NCBI RefSeq assembly: GCF_016735595.1
Contig: NZ_JAERRB010000016.1
Coordinates: 62,001 to 126,000 of the forward strand
Source of the DNA: Chryseolinea lacunae
Lineage (GTDB): Bacteria; Bacteroidota; Bacteroidia; Cytophagales; Cyclobacteriaceae
Length of the DNA stretch: 64,000 nucleotides
Reading direction: 5' to 3'
Of the stretch, positions 54,137 through 63,212 are shown piece by piece. The position numbers and the translations under genes were made by a program. The notes under the pieces are model-generated. The model was given only the letters and a program-made list of their open reading frames with translations. It had not been told where the DNA came from and ran no database searches. How positions within the stretch are numbered: the first letter of the stretch is position 1; each line of letters starts with the position of its first letter.

Positions 54137-55162
54137 ATGAATTTTAATTTCTTCCGAAACAAAAGCGTCGCCATCGATCTGGGCAACAACAACACGGTGG
54201 TGAGCGACATACATAAAGTGCTTTTGGCACAGCCATCTTACATCGTGTTCGACACCGAAACGCACGCCGTGAAAGCGGTGGGCAATAAGGCTTTCAGTAT
54301 GTTCGAGAAAAACCATGATGAGCTGCGTCCGGTTAAACCCCTACGTGGAGGTGTGATTGCCGACTATGATTCGGCCAGCAAAATGATTCGCGAAATGCTT
54401 TCCCAGGCGTCGATGCAGTCGTCGTTCCTGGGAGGATATGACAACATGATTGCCGGCATTCCCTACTACACCACCGAGGTGGAGCGTCGTGCCCTGCGCG
54501 ATGCCTTGGGACAGTTCAACTCGCGCCATTCCTACATGGTCTACGAGCCCCTGGCCGCCGCATTGGGTATTGGCCTCAACATACGCGAACCCGACGGGAA
54601 GATGCTGATCGACATCGGCGGGGGCATCACGGAGATTGTGGTGATATCGCTGTCCGGCGTGGCGGCTTTTCAATCCGTTAAAGTAGCCGGCGACACATTC
54701 GACGAACAGATTCAGGATCACTTCCGTCGCGCTTATAACATAGCCATCGGTCTGAAGACGGCCGAGCAAATCAAAATCAACGTGGGCGCGGCCATCGACA
54801 AGATTGAAGGAGCACCCAAACCCATGCTGGTGCGTGGCAAAGACCTAATCGAAGGCCTTCCGGTGACGCGCTCGATCGACCACAGTGAAGTGGCCTTTGT
54901 GCTGGAGAAATCCGTGAGCGCCATCGAACATTGCATCGTGCAAACACTCGAAACCTGCCCGCCCGAACTGGCCGCCGACATCTATCACAACGGCATTCAC
55001 CTCACTGGCGGAAGCGCCATGCTCCGTGGCCTGAAGGAGCGATTCGAAGCGAAAATGAGACTGCCCGTGCACGTCGATCCGCAAGCCCTGCTGTCAGTGA
55101 GCAAAGGCATTGCCGAAACATTGAAGGATACAAAAAAATACCAGGGTATACTGCTTCAGTAG
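54137..55162 (+). CDS. MreB-like bacterial actin
   Basis: A 341-residue actin-fold ATPase that would form membrane filaments guiding cell-wall synthesis. Phosphate-1 motif is VAIDLGNNNTVVSD (normally G-T-A-N-T), phosphate-2 is MLIDIGGGITEIVVISL, and the adenosine motif is GIHLTGGSAMLRGL. The hydrophobic N-terminus MNFNFF is the usual membrane anchor. It is not followed by mreC or mreD as the main mreB locus is, so it is probably a second MreB/Mbl-like paralogue. It is monocistronic and closed by a strong terminator. Confidence 0.87.
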   Translation: MNFNFFRNKSVAIDLGNNNTVVSDIHKVLLAQPSYIVFDTETHAVKAVGNKAFSMFEKNHDELRPVKPLRGGVIADYDSASKMIREMLSQASMQSSFLGGYDNMIAGIPYYTTEVERRALRDALGQFNSRHSYMVYEPLAAALGIGLNIREPDGKMLIDIGGGITEIVVISLSGVAAFQSVKVAGDTFDEQIQDHFRRAYNIAIGLKTAEQIKINVGAAIDKIEGAPKPMLVRGKDLIEGLPVTRSIDHSEVAFVLEKSVSAIEHCIVQTLETCPPELAADIYHNGIHLTGGSAMLRGLKERFEAKMRLPVHVDPQALLSVSKGIAETLKDTKKYQGILLQ

Positions 55163-55184
55163 TGACTTCGGTTTTTATAGAGAA

Positions 55185-55222
55185 AATCAAAAAGGACCAC
55201 GATGAAGTGGTCCTTTTTGATT
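55185..55222. terminator. Bidirectional terminator after the mreB-like gene
   Basis: A perfect 16-bp stem AATCAAAAAGGACCAC/GTGGTCCTTTTTGATT with a 6-nt loop, between convergent genes. Confidence 0.93.
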
Positions 55223-55246
55223 GATTGTGTCTATGAATACTCTCTC

Positions 55247-56119
55247 TTACCTGCTTCTTGGCTTGCGATAGTATGCCTTGCGCTTTCTGTTGTAGAGTTT
55301 ACGATCACTGTTCTCAAACAGACTCACCGGCAAATAATACTGCAGGGTTATGTTTGTAATGAAGTAGCCGTCTTTTTTATCGGGGTTGCCACGAACACCT
55401 TTGGTGTAAGGAACGTCAGCACCGATTTCGCCTCTGCGGTCAGAAAGTGCACGCGACAAGTCGCTCTGCAATGTGGCAGGATCAGGGTAACGTCGTGAAC
55501 TCACATCGTCAAGGTAGTCGGTGAAGGTGATCCGGTAGCCGGCTTCTACAAGGATGTTGAAGAAGGGATTGAGCTTCACGCGTGCACCCAGGCCAAAAGG
55601 GATCACAGGCTGCACACGGCTATACTTCACACCCTCCGTTTGCAGGGGAGCAAGCGGGTAGGAGTTGCCTTCATATTTGGCTTTGGGATTGAAATACAGC
55701 ACGCCGATGCCGGCGAAGGCATGCACGTTCAACTTTGACCGCTGATAGAAGCGCAGTCCCATAGGGCTGAGGTTAACCGCCCCCAAGACGCTGAATTCAA
55801 TACAATTTGAAGTGAATGACAAATTTCGTTTAACGCGGTCATCGTCAGCTTTGGCATCGTCGCCCGACAATTGGAACCAGGTTAACTCAGCCCGCGCGCT
55901 GATGCGGCTGCTGAGGTAATATTCAGCACCAAGGGCAATGTTGGGTTTCAGTTTTCCGAATTCGCCCGGGTTCACCATCTCACCATAATAATTGGCCGTG
56001 CCAGAGCCAACGCTCACAAGGAAGTTTCGTTCCTGGCGGAGCAAATTGAAACTCTGAGAATACCCAAGCAAGGGCATTCCAGTAACAATAACTATAGCGA
56101 GGATAGCTAACCTTTTCAT
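55247..56119 (-). CDS. Outer-membrane beta-barrel protein, DUF6089/PorG-like
   Basis: A 290-residue protein with a signal peptide (ILAIVIVTGMPLLGYSQ, cleavage about 22) and amphipathic strands (NFLVSVGSGTANYYGEM, NIALGAEYYLSSRISARAEL, HAFAGIGVLYFNPKAK, GLGARVKLNPFFNILVEAGYR) that end with ITLQYYLPV and a basic tail. The G-T-A-N-Y-Y-G-E-M start matches DUF6089 barrels, the group that includes PorG of the type IX secretion system. Whether this one serves secretion or gliding is not decidable from one gene. Confidence 0.82.
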   Translation of the reverse strand: MKRLAILAIVIVTGMPLLGYSQSFNLLRQERNFLVSVGSGTANYYGEMVNPGEFGKLKPNIALGAEYYLSSRISARAELTWFQLSGDDAKADDDRVKRNLSFTSNCIEFSVLGAVNLSPMGLRFYQRSKLNVHAFAGIGVLYFNPKAKYEGNSYPLAPLQTEGVKYSRVQPVIPFGLGARVKLNPFFNILVEAGYRITFTDYLDDVSSRRYPDPATLQSDLSRALSDRRGEIGADVPYTKGVRGNPDKKDGYFITNITLQYYLPVSLFENSDRKLYNRKRKAYYRKPRSR

Positions 56120-56182
56120 GTTGTTTTTAGAGCCAAACTTCGTGAAATATAGGAAAAATAACTTTAATGGACGAAAGAGGGC

Positions 56183-57394
56183 CTAAGCCAGCACTTCTTT
56201 CACCTTTTGTGCCGCGTCTTTCAAGACAATCGCTGAAAATACTTTCAATCCCGACTGCTCAATAATCTTAGCTCCTTCTTCAGCATTTGTTCCTTGCAAT
56301 CTGACAATGATAGGAACGTGAATGTCGCCGATCTTCTTGTAGGCTTCTACCACACCGTTGGCTACCCGGTCGCAACGAACAATGCCGCCAAAGATGTTGA
56401 TGAGAATCGCTTTTACATTGGGATCTTTCAGGATGATGCGGAAACCGGCTTCAACCGTTTCGGCATTTGCTCCACCACCCACGTCCAGGAAGTTCGCAGG
56501 TTCGCCACCAGAAATTTTAATAATGTCCATGGTGGCCATGGCCAGTCCCGCGCCGTTCACCATGCAGCCCACGTTGCCGTCGAGCTTCACATAGTTGAGG
56601 CCGGCTTTGCCTGCTTCCACTTCCAAGGGATCTTCTTCTGTGATATCTCTCAGCTCAGCCAGGTCTTTATGACGGTAGAGTGCGTTGTCGTCGAGGTTCA
56701 CTTTTGCATCCACGGCCAGGATCCGGTTGTCGGAGGTCTTCAGCAGCGGGTTGATTTCGAACATGGAGGCGTCCAGGCCAAGGTAGGCACTGTAGAGGGA
56801 ATGGATGAACTTCACACCTTCTTTGAACGCGTTGCCTTCCCAGCCCAGGGCGAAGGCGATTTTGCGCGCCTGGAATCCCTGTAAGCCAATAGCCGGATCA
56901 ATCCATTCTTTTATGATCTTTTCGGGATGTGTCTCGGCAATTTCTTCGATGTTCATGCCGCCTTCGGTCGACGCCATGATGACGGGACGTGCTTTGGAGC
57001 GATCCAGCAGGATGCTCATATAATATTCTTTCGGTTCAGCTTCGCCGGGATAATAAACATCTTCGGCGATGAGAACCTTGTTCACTTTCTTTCCTTCGGG
57101 GCCGGTTTGGTGGGTAACCAGGGTGCCGCCCAGGATGGCTTTCACTTTATCGGGAACTTCGGTGATGTTCTTGGCCAATACCACGCCGTGCGAGCCGGTC
57201 TCCTTCACTTTGCCTTTTCCACGACCGCCAGCATGAATCTGGGATTTAATCACAAACCATTTGGTGCCTGTTTCTGCCTGTAACTCCTTGGCGGCCTGAA
57301 TGGCGCTGTCTGGTGTATCGGCCACAATGCCCCGTTGAATCGTCACGCCGTATTTCTTGAGAATCTCCTTGCCCTGATATTCGTGAATGTTCAT
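56183..57394 (-). CDS. sucC: Succinyl-CoA synthetase (ADP-forming) beta subunit
   Basis: Converts succinyl-CoA to succinate with ATP formation in the TCA cycle. The 403-residue protein has an ATP-grasp domain ([53 protein letters not shown]) and a C-terminal ligase domain ([35 protein letters not shown] and [16 protein letters not shown]). sucD is not next to it, which is common in this phylum. It is divergent from lolD across 67 bp. Confidence 0.95.
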   Translation of the reverse strand: MNIHEYQGKEILKKYGVTIQRGIVADTPDSAIQAAKELQAETGTKWFVIKSQIHAGGRGKGKVKETGSHGVVLAKNITEVPDKVKAILGGTLVTHQTGPEGKKVNKVLIAEDVYYPGEAEPKEYYMSILLDRSKARPVIMASTEGGMNIEEIAETHPEKIIKEWIDPAIGLQGFQARKIAFALGWEGNAFKEGVKFIHSLYSAYLGLDASMFEINPLLKTSDNRILAVDAKVNLDDNALYRHKDLAELRDITEEDPLEVEAGKAGLNYVKLDGNVGCMVNGAGLAMATMDIIKISGGEPANFLDVGGGANAETVEAGFRIILKDPNVKAILINIFGGIVRCDRVANGVVEAYKKIGDIHVPIIVRLQGTNAEEGAKIIEQSGLKVFSAIVLKDAAQKVKEVLA

Positions 57395-57461
57395 GAATTT
57401 TTTGTTTTGGGCGAAACTAGTTTATTTACAGCTTTATTTCAAGGAAACAGTTAAATCAACG

Positions 57462-58115
57462 ATGCTCCGGGCCACGAATATTGAAAAATCATACGGCGAC
57501 CTACCGGTTTTGAAGGGCATCGACCTGCAAATCAGCAAAGGCGAAGTGGTGGCCATTGTCGGGGCCTCCGGGGCGGGAAAAAGCACCCTGCTCCACATCC
57601 TGGGCACATTAGACGCTCCCGACAAGGGCAAGGTCTTCATTCACGACAAAGATGTGTTTGGCCAGAGTGCACGAAACCTGGCAGCATTTCGAAATACGTC
57701 TATTGGATTTGTTTTTCAATTTCACAACCTGCTGCCGGAGTTTTCGGCCATCGAGAACGTGATGATCCCGGGATTGATTGGTGGCCGCGAGGAACGGACC
57801 GTGAAAGAAAGAGCACTTTCGCTGCTGGATATGCTGGGATTGAAAGACCGTGTGCATCACAAACCGTCCGAGCTTTCGGGTGGCGAGCAACAGCGCATTG
57901 CCGTGGCACGGGCCATGATAAACTCACCGGCCTTGATCTTGGCAGACGAACCCAGCGGCAATCTTGATTCGAAGAATGCTGTGGAGCTGCATAATTTGTT
58001 TTTCAAGCTGCGAACGGAAATCGGACAAACGTTTGTGATCGTAACGCACAATGAACAACTGGCCGCGATGTCGGACCGGAAAATTGAATTGAAAGACGGC
58101 AGAATTAAAGTGTAG
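57462..58115 (+). CDS. lolD: LolD-like lipoprotein-releasing ABC ATPase
   Basis: ATPase driving release of lipoproteins from the inner membrane or a related MacB-type export. The ATG giving [20 protein letters not shown] is used (217 residues, the standard LolD length) rather than an ATG 25 codons upstream that lies in the intergenic region shared with sucC. Walker A GASGAGKS (34-41), Q-loop [21 protein letters not shown], signature [14 protein letters not shown], Walker [13 protein letters not shown]. The membrane partner LolCE is not adjacent, so substrate is assigned by similarity only. Confidence 0.88.
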   Translation: MLRATNIEKSYGDLPVLKGIDLQISKGEVVAIVGASGAGKSTLLHILGTLDAPDKGKVFIHDKDVFGQSARNLAAFRNTSIGFVFQFHNLLPEFSAIENVMIPGLIGGREERTVKERALSLLDMLGLKDRVHHKPSELSGGEQQRIAVARAMINSPALILADEPSGNLDSKNAVELHNLFFKLRTEIGQTFVIVTHNEQLAAMSDRKIELKDGRIKV

Positions 58116-58660
58116 CAGCATAGCCAAAAAAGAAAGAAGAAGACCCCACTATCCTTCTCACAAATCGTGGTCTCCTTCTTTCGGCTCCCCTCATTCTCCA
58201 ACAAGTCTTAACCCTAACACTAAAATCATCTAACCCTAAATGACATTACAAAAGTAATGGCTGGCGGGAGTCTGTGCTGTGGAGAAAGGGTGCTTATCGC
58301 AAGCGTGTAAGAATGCATCTGCTTCCGCAGGAATAGCCGGCGAGGGTAGGGGAAGTATGCAAGGCCACACAAAATCTTACCTTGGTGCAACCCTGAAGTT
58401 CAAGAAGAATATTTTACAAGGTCATCGCTTTAAGATTAAAAAGAACGTCCGAACGGTCGGCCATCCGTGTTTTGACGGATGCAGGGAAGTGAAAGGCATG
58501 CGATATTTCCTTTATTCTTACAACACACCACAAACATAGAACTTTTGGAAAGCGTCAATTTTCGCGCGTCGCTACACTGTCTCTGAAGGAAAGTGACATG
58601 GCCTGACGTGTGACAATAAAGAAGTATTGATGAATGCGGACTTGAATGATGCTTACTGGC
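58116..58660. other. 545-bp intergenic region with hairpins, no gene seen
   Basis: After lolD there is an imperfect stem (58133-58146 with 58170-58183, one mismatch, 23-nt loop) that is not followed by a T run. Two copies of TAACCCTAA lie near 58210 and 58232, and a perfect 7-bp stem CATCCGT/ACGGATG is at 58462-58481. Frames of up to 86 codons exist but their translations look non-coding. An untranslated regulatory RNA is possible; nothing matches a family I know. Confidence 0.4.
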
Positions 58661-59980
58661 TTAGTGCACGTGCACTTCGGGCATGGCCTCTTCCACTTCA
58701 ACCAATCCCTTTGCCTGAATAGACAGGAGCTTCACACGCTTCACTTCATTCACCAGAATGGGATCGTATTGTGCCACTACGCGGATGTAGTTTTCGGTGA
58801 AGCCGTGCATCATGCCTTCTTCCACATCGTTTTCGAAAAGCACGGTGGCTTCGCGGCCCAGATTTTCTTCGTAGAACTTCCGTCGTTTCTTGTCAGACAA
58901 AATGTGCAGCATCTTCGAACGCTCGGCGCGAATGTGGCCAGGCACAGTGCCGTCCATCTCTGCCGCGGGCGTGTTCTCGCGCTCGGAATAGGTGAACACG
59001 TGCAGGTAGGATATGTTGAGCTCGTTGAGGAACTGATAGGTCTCTTTAAAGTCTTCGTCGGTCTCCCCTGGAAAACCAACAATTACATCAACACCAATGC
59101 AGCAATGCGGCATCAATGATTTGATGGTGTCCACCCGGTCGCTATACAACTCGCGCAGATAGCGACGCTTCATCAGTTTCAGAATCTTGTTGGAGCCCGA
59201 CTGAAGTGGAATGTGAAAATGCGGAACAAAACGCTGCGACTGCGACACAAACGTGATGATCTCGTCGGTCAACAAATTGGGTTCGATAGACGAGATGCGG
59301 AAGCGGTCGATGCCCTCAACCTGATCCAGCGCTTTGATGAGGTCCACAAACCGTTCAACACGCTTGCCTTCCTGCAAACCAAAGTCGCCCGTATTCACCC
59401 CGGTGAGCACAATCTCGCGCACCTCGGTGGCGGCGATCTCCTGGGCAGTCTTTACGATGTTCACGATGCTGTCGCTGCGGCTGCTGCCACGTGCGAGGGG
59501 AATGGTGCAGAATGTGCACGAATAGTCACAGCCATCCTGAACTTTCAGGAAGGTTCGTGTGCGGTCGTGCAGGGAGTAGGAGGTGTTAAAGGTGTTTGCC
59601 TGCTCAATGTCGGAGGCAAAAACCTGGGCATTGGGTTGCCGCACAAACCCGTCGAGCAATTCTACGAGCCTGAATTTTTCGGCAGCTCCCAACACAGCGT
59701 CCACACCGGGAATTTCAGAAATCTCTTTTGGCTTCAGTTGCGCATAGCAGCCCACAATGGCCACATAGGCTTCGGGGGAGATGCCACGGGCTTCGCGCAC
59801 AATTTTGTGGCACTTCTTGTCCGCATTTTCGGTGACGGAGCAGGTGTTGATAATAAAAATGTCGGGCGTATCGGTGAAATCGACCTTTTTATAGCCCTTT
59901 TCCTCGAACAACCGGGAAATGGTGGAGGTTTCGGAATAGTTGAGCTTGCACCCCAGCGTATAAAAGGCCACTTTTTTCAT
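58661..59980 (-). CDS. mtaB: tRNA-t(6)A37 methylthiotransferase
   Basis: A radical-SAM enzyme that adds a methylthio group to t6A at position 37 of tRNAs reading ANN codons. The ATG giving MKKVAFYTLGCKLNYSET (439 residues) is preferred over one eight codons upstream. UPF0004 cysteines are Cys11, Cys47 and Cys78; the radical-SAM cluster is Cys151-x3-Cys155-x2-Cys158 (DGCDYSCTFC). The middle has FRISSIEPNLL and HIPLQSGSNKILKLMKRRY, and a TRAM domain closes the protein. T-L-G-C-K-L-N-Y is the MtaB, not MiaB, signature. Confidence 0.94.
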   Translation of the reverse strand: MKKVAFYTLGCKLNYSETSTISRLFEEKGYKKVDFTDTPDIFIINTCSVTENADKKCHKIVREARGISPEAYVAIVGCYAQLKPKEISEIPGVDAVLGAAEKFRLVELLDGFVRQPNAQVFASDIEQANTFNTSYSLHDRTRTFLKVQDGCDYSCTFCTIPLARGSSRSDSIVNIVKTAQEIAATEVREIVLTGVNTGDFGLQEGKRVERFVDLIKALDQVEGIDRFRISSIEPNLLTDEIITFVSQSQRFVPHFHIPLQSGSNKILKLMKRRYLRELYSDRVDTIKSLMPHCCIGVDVIVGFPGETDEDFKETYQFLNELNISYLHVFTYSERENTPAAEMDGTVPGHIRAERSKMLHILSDKKRRKFYEENLGREATVLFENDVEEGMMHGFTENYIRVVAQYDPILVNEVKRVKLLSIQAKGLVEVEEAMPEVHVH

Positions 59981-60026
59981 TGCGGGTACAAATTTAAGGA
60001 ACAAATGGGATTGGGCAATGAGTCTT

Positions 60027-60109
60027 CAGTCTGGAGACTGGATGCATAATGGGCACGGGTCATAGACCCGCGCCAGTTCATGTGGGGGCACCCCAACGCG
60101 TCGGGACGC
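60027..60109. repeat. Cluster of four hairpins, REP-like extragenic element
   Basis: Four consecutive GC-rich palindromes in about 85 bp between mtaB and msrB: CAGTCT-GG-AGACTG (60027-60040), GGC-A-CGGGTC-ATA-GACCCG-C-GCC (60052-60074, one mismatch), TGGGG-GCA-CCCCA (60083-60095) and GCGTC-GG-GACGC (60098-60109). The arrangement resembles repetitive extragenic palindromes mobilised by RAYT transposases. No RAYT gene and no second copy are in the window. Confidence 0.55.
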
Positions 60110-60118
60110 CAGTCCAAC

Positions 60119-60574
60119 TTATGCGTTTGCCTTTTCTTCCACCAGTTTTATTGAGGCTGAGTTAATGCAGTAGCGAAGGCCCGAAGGGGCGGGGCCGTCG
60201 GGGAAGACGTGGCCCAGGTGGCTGTCGCACACGTTGCACATCACTTCCACGCGCACCATGCCATAGCTGTTGTCGCTTTTGTATTGGATGGCGTTGTCTT
60301 TCACGGGCACCGTGAAGCTGGGCCAGCCGGTGCCCGATTCAAATTTTTGGCGTGAGTCAAACAGCGGTGTGCCACAGCCACGGCAGGCATAGAGGCCGGG
60401 TTCGTGAGCTTCACAATACTCGCCAGTGAAGGCACGCTCCGTTCCTTTTTTGCGGAGGATGTGATATTCTTCGGGGCTTAATTCTTTTTGCCATTCGGCG
60501 TCCGATTTTTCTACGCGCTTGTCGGGGACCAGGTTCCCGTTCTTGGCCAAGGTCAATGCTTCTTTCCAGTTCAT
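60119..60574 (-). CDS. msrB: Peptide-methionine (R)-S-oxide reductase
   Basis: Repairs methionine-R-sulfoxide in proteins with thioredoxin as donor; cytosolic, as no signal peptide is present. The 151-residue protein holds the catalytic Cys136 in LRYCINSAS, the zinc ligands Cys64/Cys67 (CRGC) and Cys113/Cys116 (CNVC), and the substrate motifs GTGWPSF and HLGHVFPDGP. Cys54 in GEYCEAH is a possible resolving residue. Stands alone; the REP-like element lies just past its end. Confidence 0.95.
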   Translation of the reverse strand: MNWKEALTLAKNGNLVPDKRVEKSDAEWQKELSPEEYHILRKKGTERAFTGEYCEAHEPGLYACRGCGTPLFDSRQKFESGTGWPSFTVPVKDNAIQYKSDNSYGMVRVEVMCNVCDSHLGHVFPDGPAPSGLRYCINSASIKLVEEKANA

Positions 60575-60646
60575 GTTTTGTCAACAAATAAAATATTGCG
60601 AATGTTCAATGCTTCGTATTTCTCGTGAGCGCGACATGTCGGTTGT

Positions 60647-61672
60647 CTACACCTTGCGTGTTGAATTGCGCACCAGCAAGGTGGTCTTCATTGTGGCGGT
60701 TACCGGTGTGAAGTTGTCAAGATCGTGGCTCTGTTCAAGAAACAGTTCGATGGCCTTCTTTCCCATTTCGTGCGAGGGCTGCGACACCGTGGTGAGCGAG
60801 GGTTCGATGAATGCCGACACGGGTTCGTTTGTGAAGCCCACCACCGAAATCTCTTCGGGCACGCGAATGTTTTTTTCTTTCAGCAGTTGCAGCACGGGCA
60901 CGGCAATGGGATCGTTGAGGCAGAACAACGCGTCGGGCTGTTGAGTTTTGGGCAACGACAACAATCGTTTCACCTGCTCCAGCGGTTCGGTGTGAAGTTC
61001 GTGACAATGCACAATCAATTGCTCGTCGGGAATGATGTTGTGGTGCAGCAGGGCGTCGAGGTAGCCGCGTTTGCGTTGGTTGCTGATGTAGAACGTGAGC
61101 GGTCCGCCGATGTAGGCAATGCGGCGACAGCCGGTTTGGATGAGGTGCTCTGTGGCTTTGAAGGCGCCGTCGTGATCGTCTACCACCACCTTGGCCACGG
61201 GCAGTGCATCGCTCACGCGATCGAAGAGAACGACGGGAATGTTTTTGTTGATGAGGGATTGGATGTGGGCCACGTCTTTTGTTTCGCTCGACATGGAAAT
61301 GAGCAGTCCGTCCACGCGGTTGGCCGCCAGCATGTGCACGTTTTGCTTCTCGGTTTCAAACGATTCGAGCGACTGGCAGATCATGATGCTGTAACCATGT
61401 TGCGCGGCTTCCTCCTGCATGCCGCTGATGGCCGACGAAAAGAAGTGAAGCGATATTTCGGGCACGATGATGCCGAGGGTGTTGGTGCGTTTGATGCGCA
61501 GACTTTGGGCCACGCGGTTGGGTTCGTAGTTCAGTTTCTCGGCCATTTCAAGCACGGCCTTTTTGGTTTCCTGGTTCACGTCGGGTGCTCCGCGCAGGGC
61601 GCGCGAAACGGTGGAAATAGAGATGTTTAGTTTAATGGCAATGTCACGAATGGTGGCCTGAGTATTTCTCAT
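60647..61672 (-). CDS. LacI/GalR-family regulator, probable controller of galK-galT
   Basis: The protein of 341 residues has an N-terminal HTH (ATIRDIAIKLNISISTVSRALRGAPDVN), the hinge YEPNRVAQSLRIKRTNTLGIIV and an effector domain (PDALFCLNDPIAVPVLQLLKEK, ISVVGFTNEPVSAFIEPSLT). It is divergent from galactokinase across about 300 bp, the usual place for a local repressor. In that gap no perfect palindrome was found; the best candidate is an imperfect site around AACGTT at 61767-61772. Only modestly similar to the other LacI protein of the window. Confidence 0.92.
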   Translation of the reverse strand: MRNTQATIRDIAIKLNISISTVSRALRGAPDVNQETKKAVLEMAEKLNYEPNRVAQSLRIKRTNTLGIIVPEISLHFFSSAISGMQEEAAQHGYSIMICQSLESFETEKQNVHMLAANRVDGLLISMSSETKDVAHIQSLINKNIPVVLFDRVSDALPVAKVVVDDHDGAFKATEHLIQTGCRRIAYIGGPLTFYISNQRKRGYLDALLHHNIIPDEQLIVHCHELHTEPLEQVKRLLSLPKTQQPDALFCLNDPIAVPVLQLLKEKNIRVPEEISVVGFTNEPVSAFIEPSLTTVSQPSHEMGKKAIELFLEQSHDLDNFTPVTATMKTTLLVRNSTRKV

Positions 61673-61930
61673 CGTTGGGTTGAAAGTGTGTGAAGGTGCC
61701 CGGCGGTTCCGGACTATGAAAAACGAGGCAAGGCAGAACGGGCTTCCTAAAGATATGAAAAATGATAACGTTGCCGGAATCGTTTTTTCGGGAATCCACG
61801 CCGCCAGCCCCTGTTTATCTCCTTCGGGTGACCGTACTTAGCATCCGCTAAATTAATAGTTTGGGTTAATTTTTAGTTTGGCCTTGATAGACTGCTCTGG
61901 CTGCGGGCCCTTTCCCTTGGCCATAGCGTC

Positions 61931-61938
61931 TATCTTTA
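61931..61938 (+). promoter_or_regulatory. Possible -7 promoter box of galK
   Basis: TATCTTTA differs from the TAnnTTTG consensus only at the last base and lies 39 bp upstream of the galK ATG. No clear -33 element. Confidence 0.35.
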
Positions 61939-61976
61939 TTTTAAACCTAATCCTCAAATTCGTTTTTAAAACAGGT

Positions 61977-63203
61977 ATGAACCAGACCGACGTGTTGAAC
62001 GCAAAAGAATCCCTCTCCGAATTTCAACCCGCTGACCTGCGGAACAAGTTTCTTGAACTTTATCATCAGGAACCCCTTGTGGTGCGCTCGCCGGGCCGTA
62101 TCAACCTCATTGGCGAACACACCGACTACAACGAAGGTTTTGTTATGCCCGCCGCCATCGACCGCGAAATCCTGGTGGGCATCAGTTCCGCCCAAGGCCC
62201 CAAAGCCACGCTCTATTCCGTGAAGCACGACGAAACCGTGACCTTCGACGTGAACAATCCCGAAAAAGTAGAAAATCCCGCGTGGGCCAACTACCTGCTG
62301 GGTGTGGTGCGTCAATTTGTGGATAAGGGATATGATCTGAAACCCTTTCACGCCATCATCGGAGGCAATGTTCCCACGGGTGCTGGTCTCTCTTCGTCGG
62401 CTGCTCTGGAGTGTGGTTTTGCATTTGCCGTTGATCAGTTGCACGGTTTCCAGGTTCCTAAGCTCGATCTCATTCACATGGCCCAATGGGCCGAGCACCA
62501 CTATGTGGGGGTGAAGTGTGGCATCATGGACCAGTTCTCCAGCATGATGGGCGCGGCCGGTCAGGCCTTTGTGCTCGACTGTCGTTCGCTGAGCTACCGC
62601 TATTTTCCCGTAGACCTGAAAGACTACACCATCGTGTTGTGCGACACCATGGTGAAACACTCGCTGGCCAACTCGGCCTACAACACACGCCGCTCGGAGT
62701 GCGAAAAAGGCGTCGCCATTTTGAAAGAACATTATCCGGCTGTGCGAAGCCTGCGCGACGTCACCGCCGACATGCTCCAGGCTCACCGTGATGAATTTCC
62801 TGGAAAGGTATACGACCGTTGCATCTACATTGTGGCCGAGAACGAGCGCGTGCTCCAGGCCTCCGAAGACCTGGCCAAGGGCAACCTCAACGCCTTTGGA
62901 CAACGCCTCTATGCAAGCCATGACGGGCTGTCGCGCCTCTATGAAGTGAGCTGTCTCGAACTGGATTTTCTGGTGGACGAAGCAAAAAAATTCGGAGGCG
63001 TGCTGGGCGCCCGCATGATGGGCGGCGGCTTTGGCGGCTGCACCATCAACATCGTGAAGAAAGACCGTGTCAACGAATTTATCGACACGCTCAAGGCTGC
63101 TTACCAGCACACCATTCACCGCGAAATGGTGGGCTACGTAGTGGCCCTCAAAGACGGCACCAGCATTGTTCCACTCACCGCCAAGGAACCTTCCTTGCTT
63201 TAA
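61977..63203 (+). CDS. galK: Galactokinase
   Basis: Phosphorylates alpha-D-galactose to galactose-1-phosphate, first kinase step of the Leloir pathway. The ATG giving MNQTDVLNAKESL (408 residues) is used; the frame is open further upstream but only with a TTG and a stretch that reads as intergenic. GHMP motifs: RSPGRINLIGEHTDYNEGFV (38-56), the ATP loop NVPTGAGLSSSAALE and the catalytic base Asp185 in CGIMDQFSS; GGGFGGCTINIV closes the C-terminal. It is followed nine bases later by galT, hence one operon. Confidence 0.95.
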   Translation: MNQTDVLNAKESLSEFQPADLRNKFLELYHQEPLVVRSPGRINLIGEHTDYNEGFVMPAAIDREILVGISSAQGPKATLYSVKHDETVTFDVNNPEKVENPAWANYLLGVVRQFVDKGYDLKPFHAIIGGNVPTGAGLSSSAALECGFAFAVDQLHGFQVPKLDLIHMAQWAEHHYVGVKCGIMDQFSSMMGAAGQAFVLDCRSLSYRYFPVDLKDYTIVLCDTMVKHSLANSAYNTRRSECEKGVAILKEHYPAVRSLRDVTADMLQAHRDEFPGKVYDRCIYIVAENERVLQASEDLAKGNLNAFGQRLYASHDGLSRLYEVSCLELDFLVDEAKKFGGVLGARMMGGGFGGCTINIVKKDRVNEFIDTLKAAYQHTIHREMVGYVVALKDGTSIVPLTAKEPSLL

Positions 63204-63212
63204 CAAAACACC

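Noticed and set aside
58279-58539. 86-codon plus-strand frame between lolD and mtaB
   Set aside because: Repetitive low-complexity translation with no recognisable pattern, in a hairpin-rich gap.
61761-61780. Possible GalR operator around AACGTT
   Set aside because: Only the central six bases are symmetric; kept as a remark under the regulator, not as a feature.
61878-61976. N-terminal extension of galactokinase from a TTG
   Set aside because: The extra 33 residues are unlike the family and include the promoter-like box; the ATG at 61977 gives the standard N-terminus.
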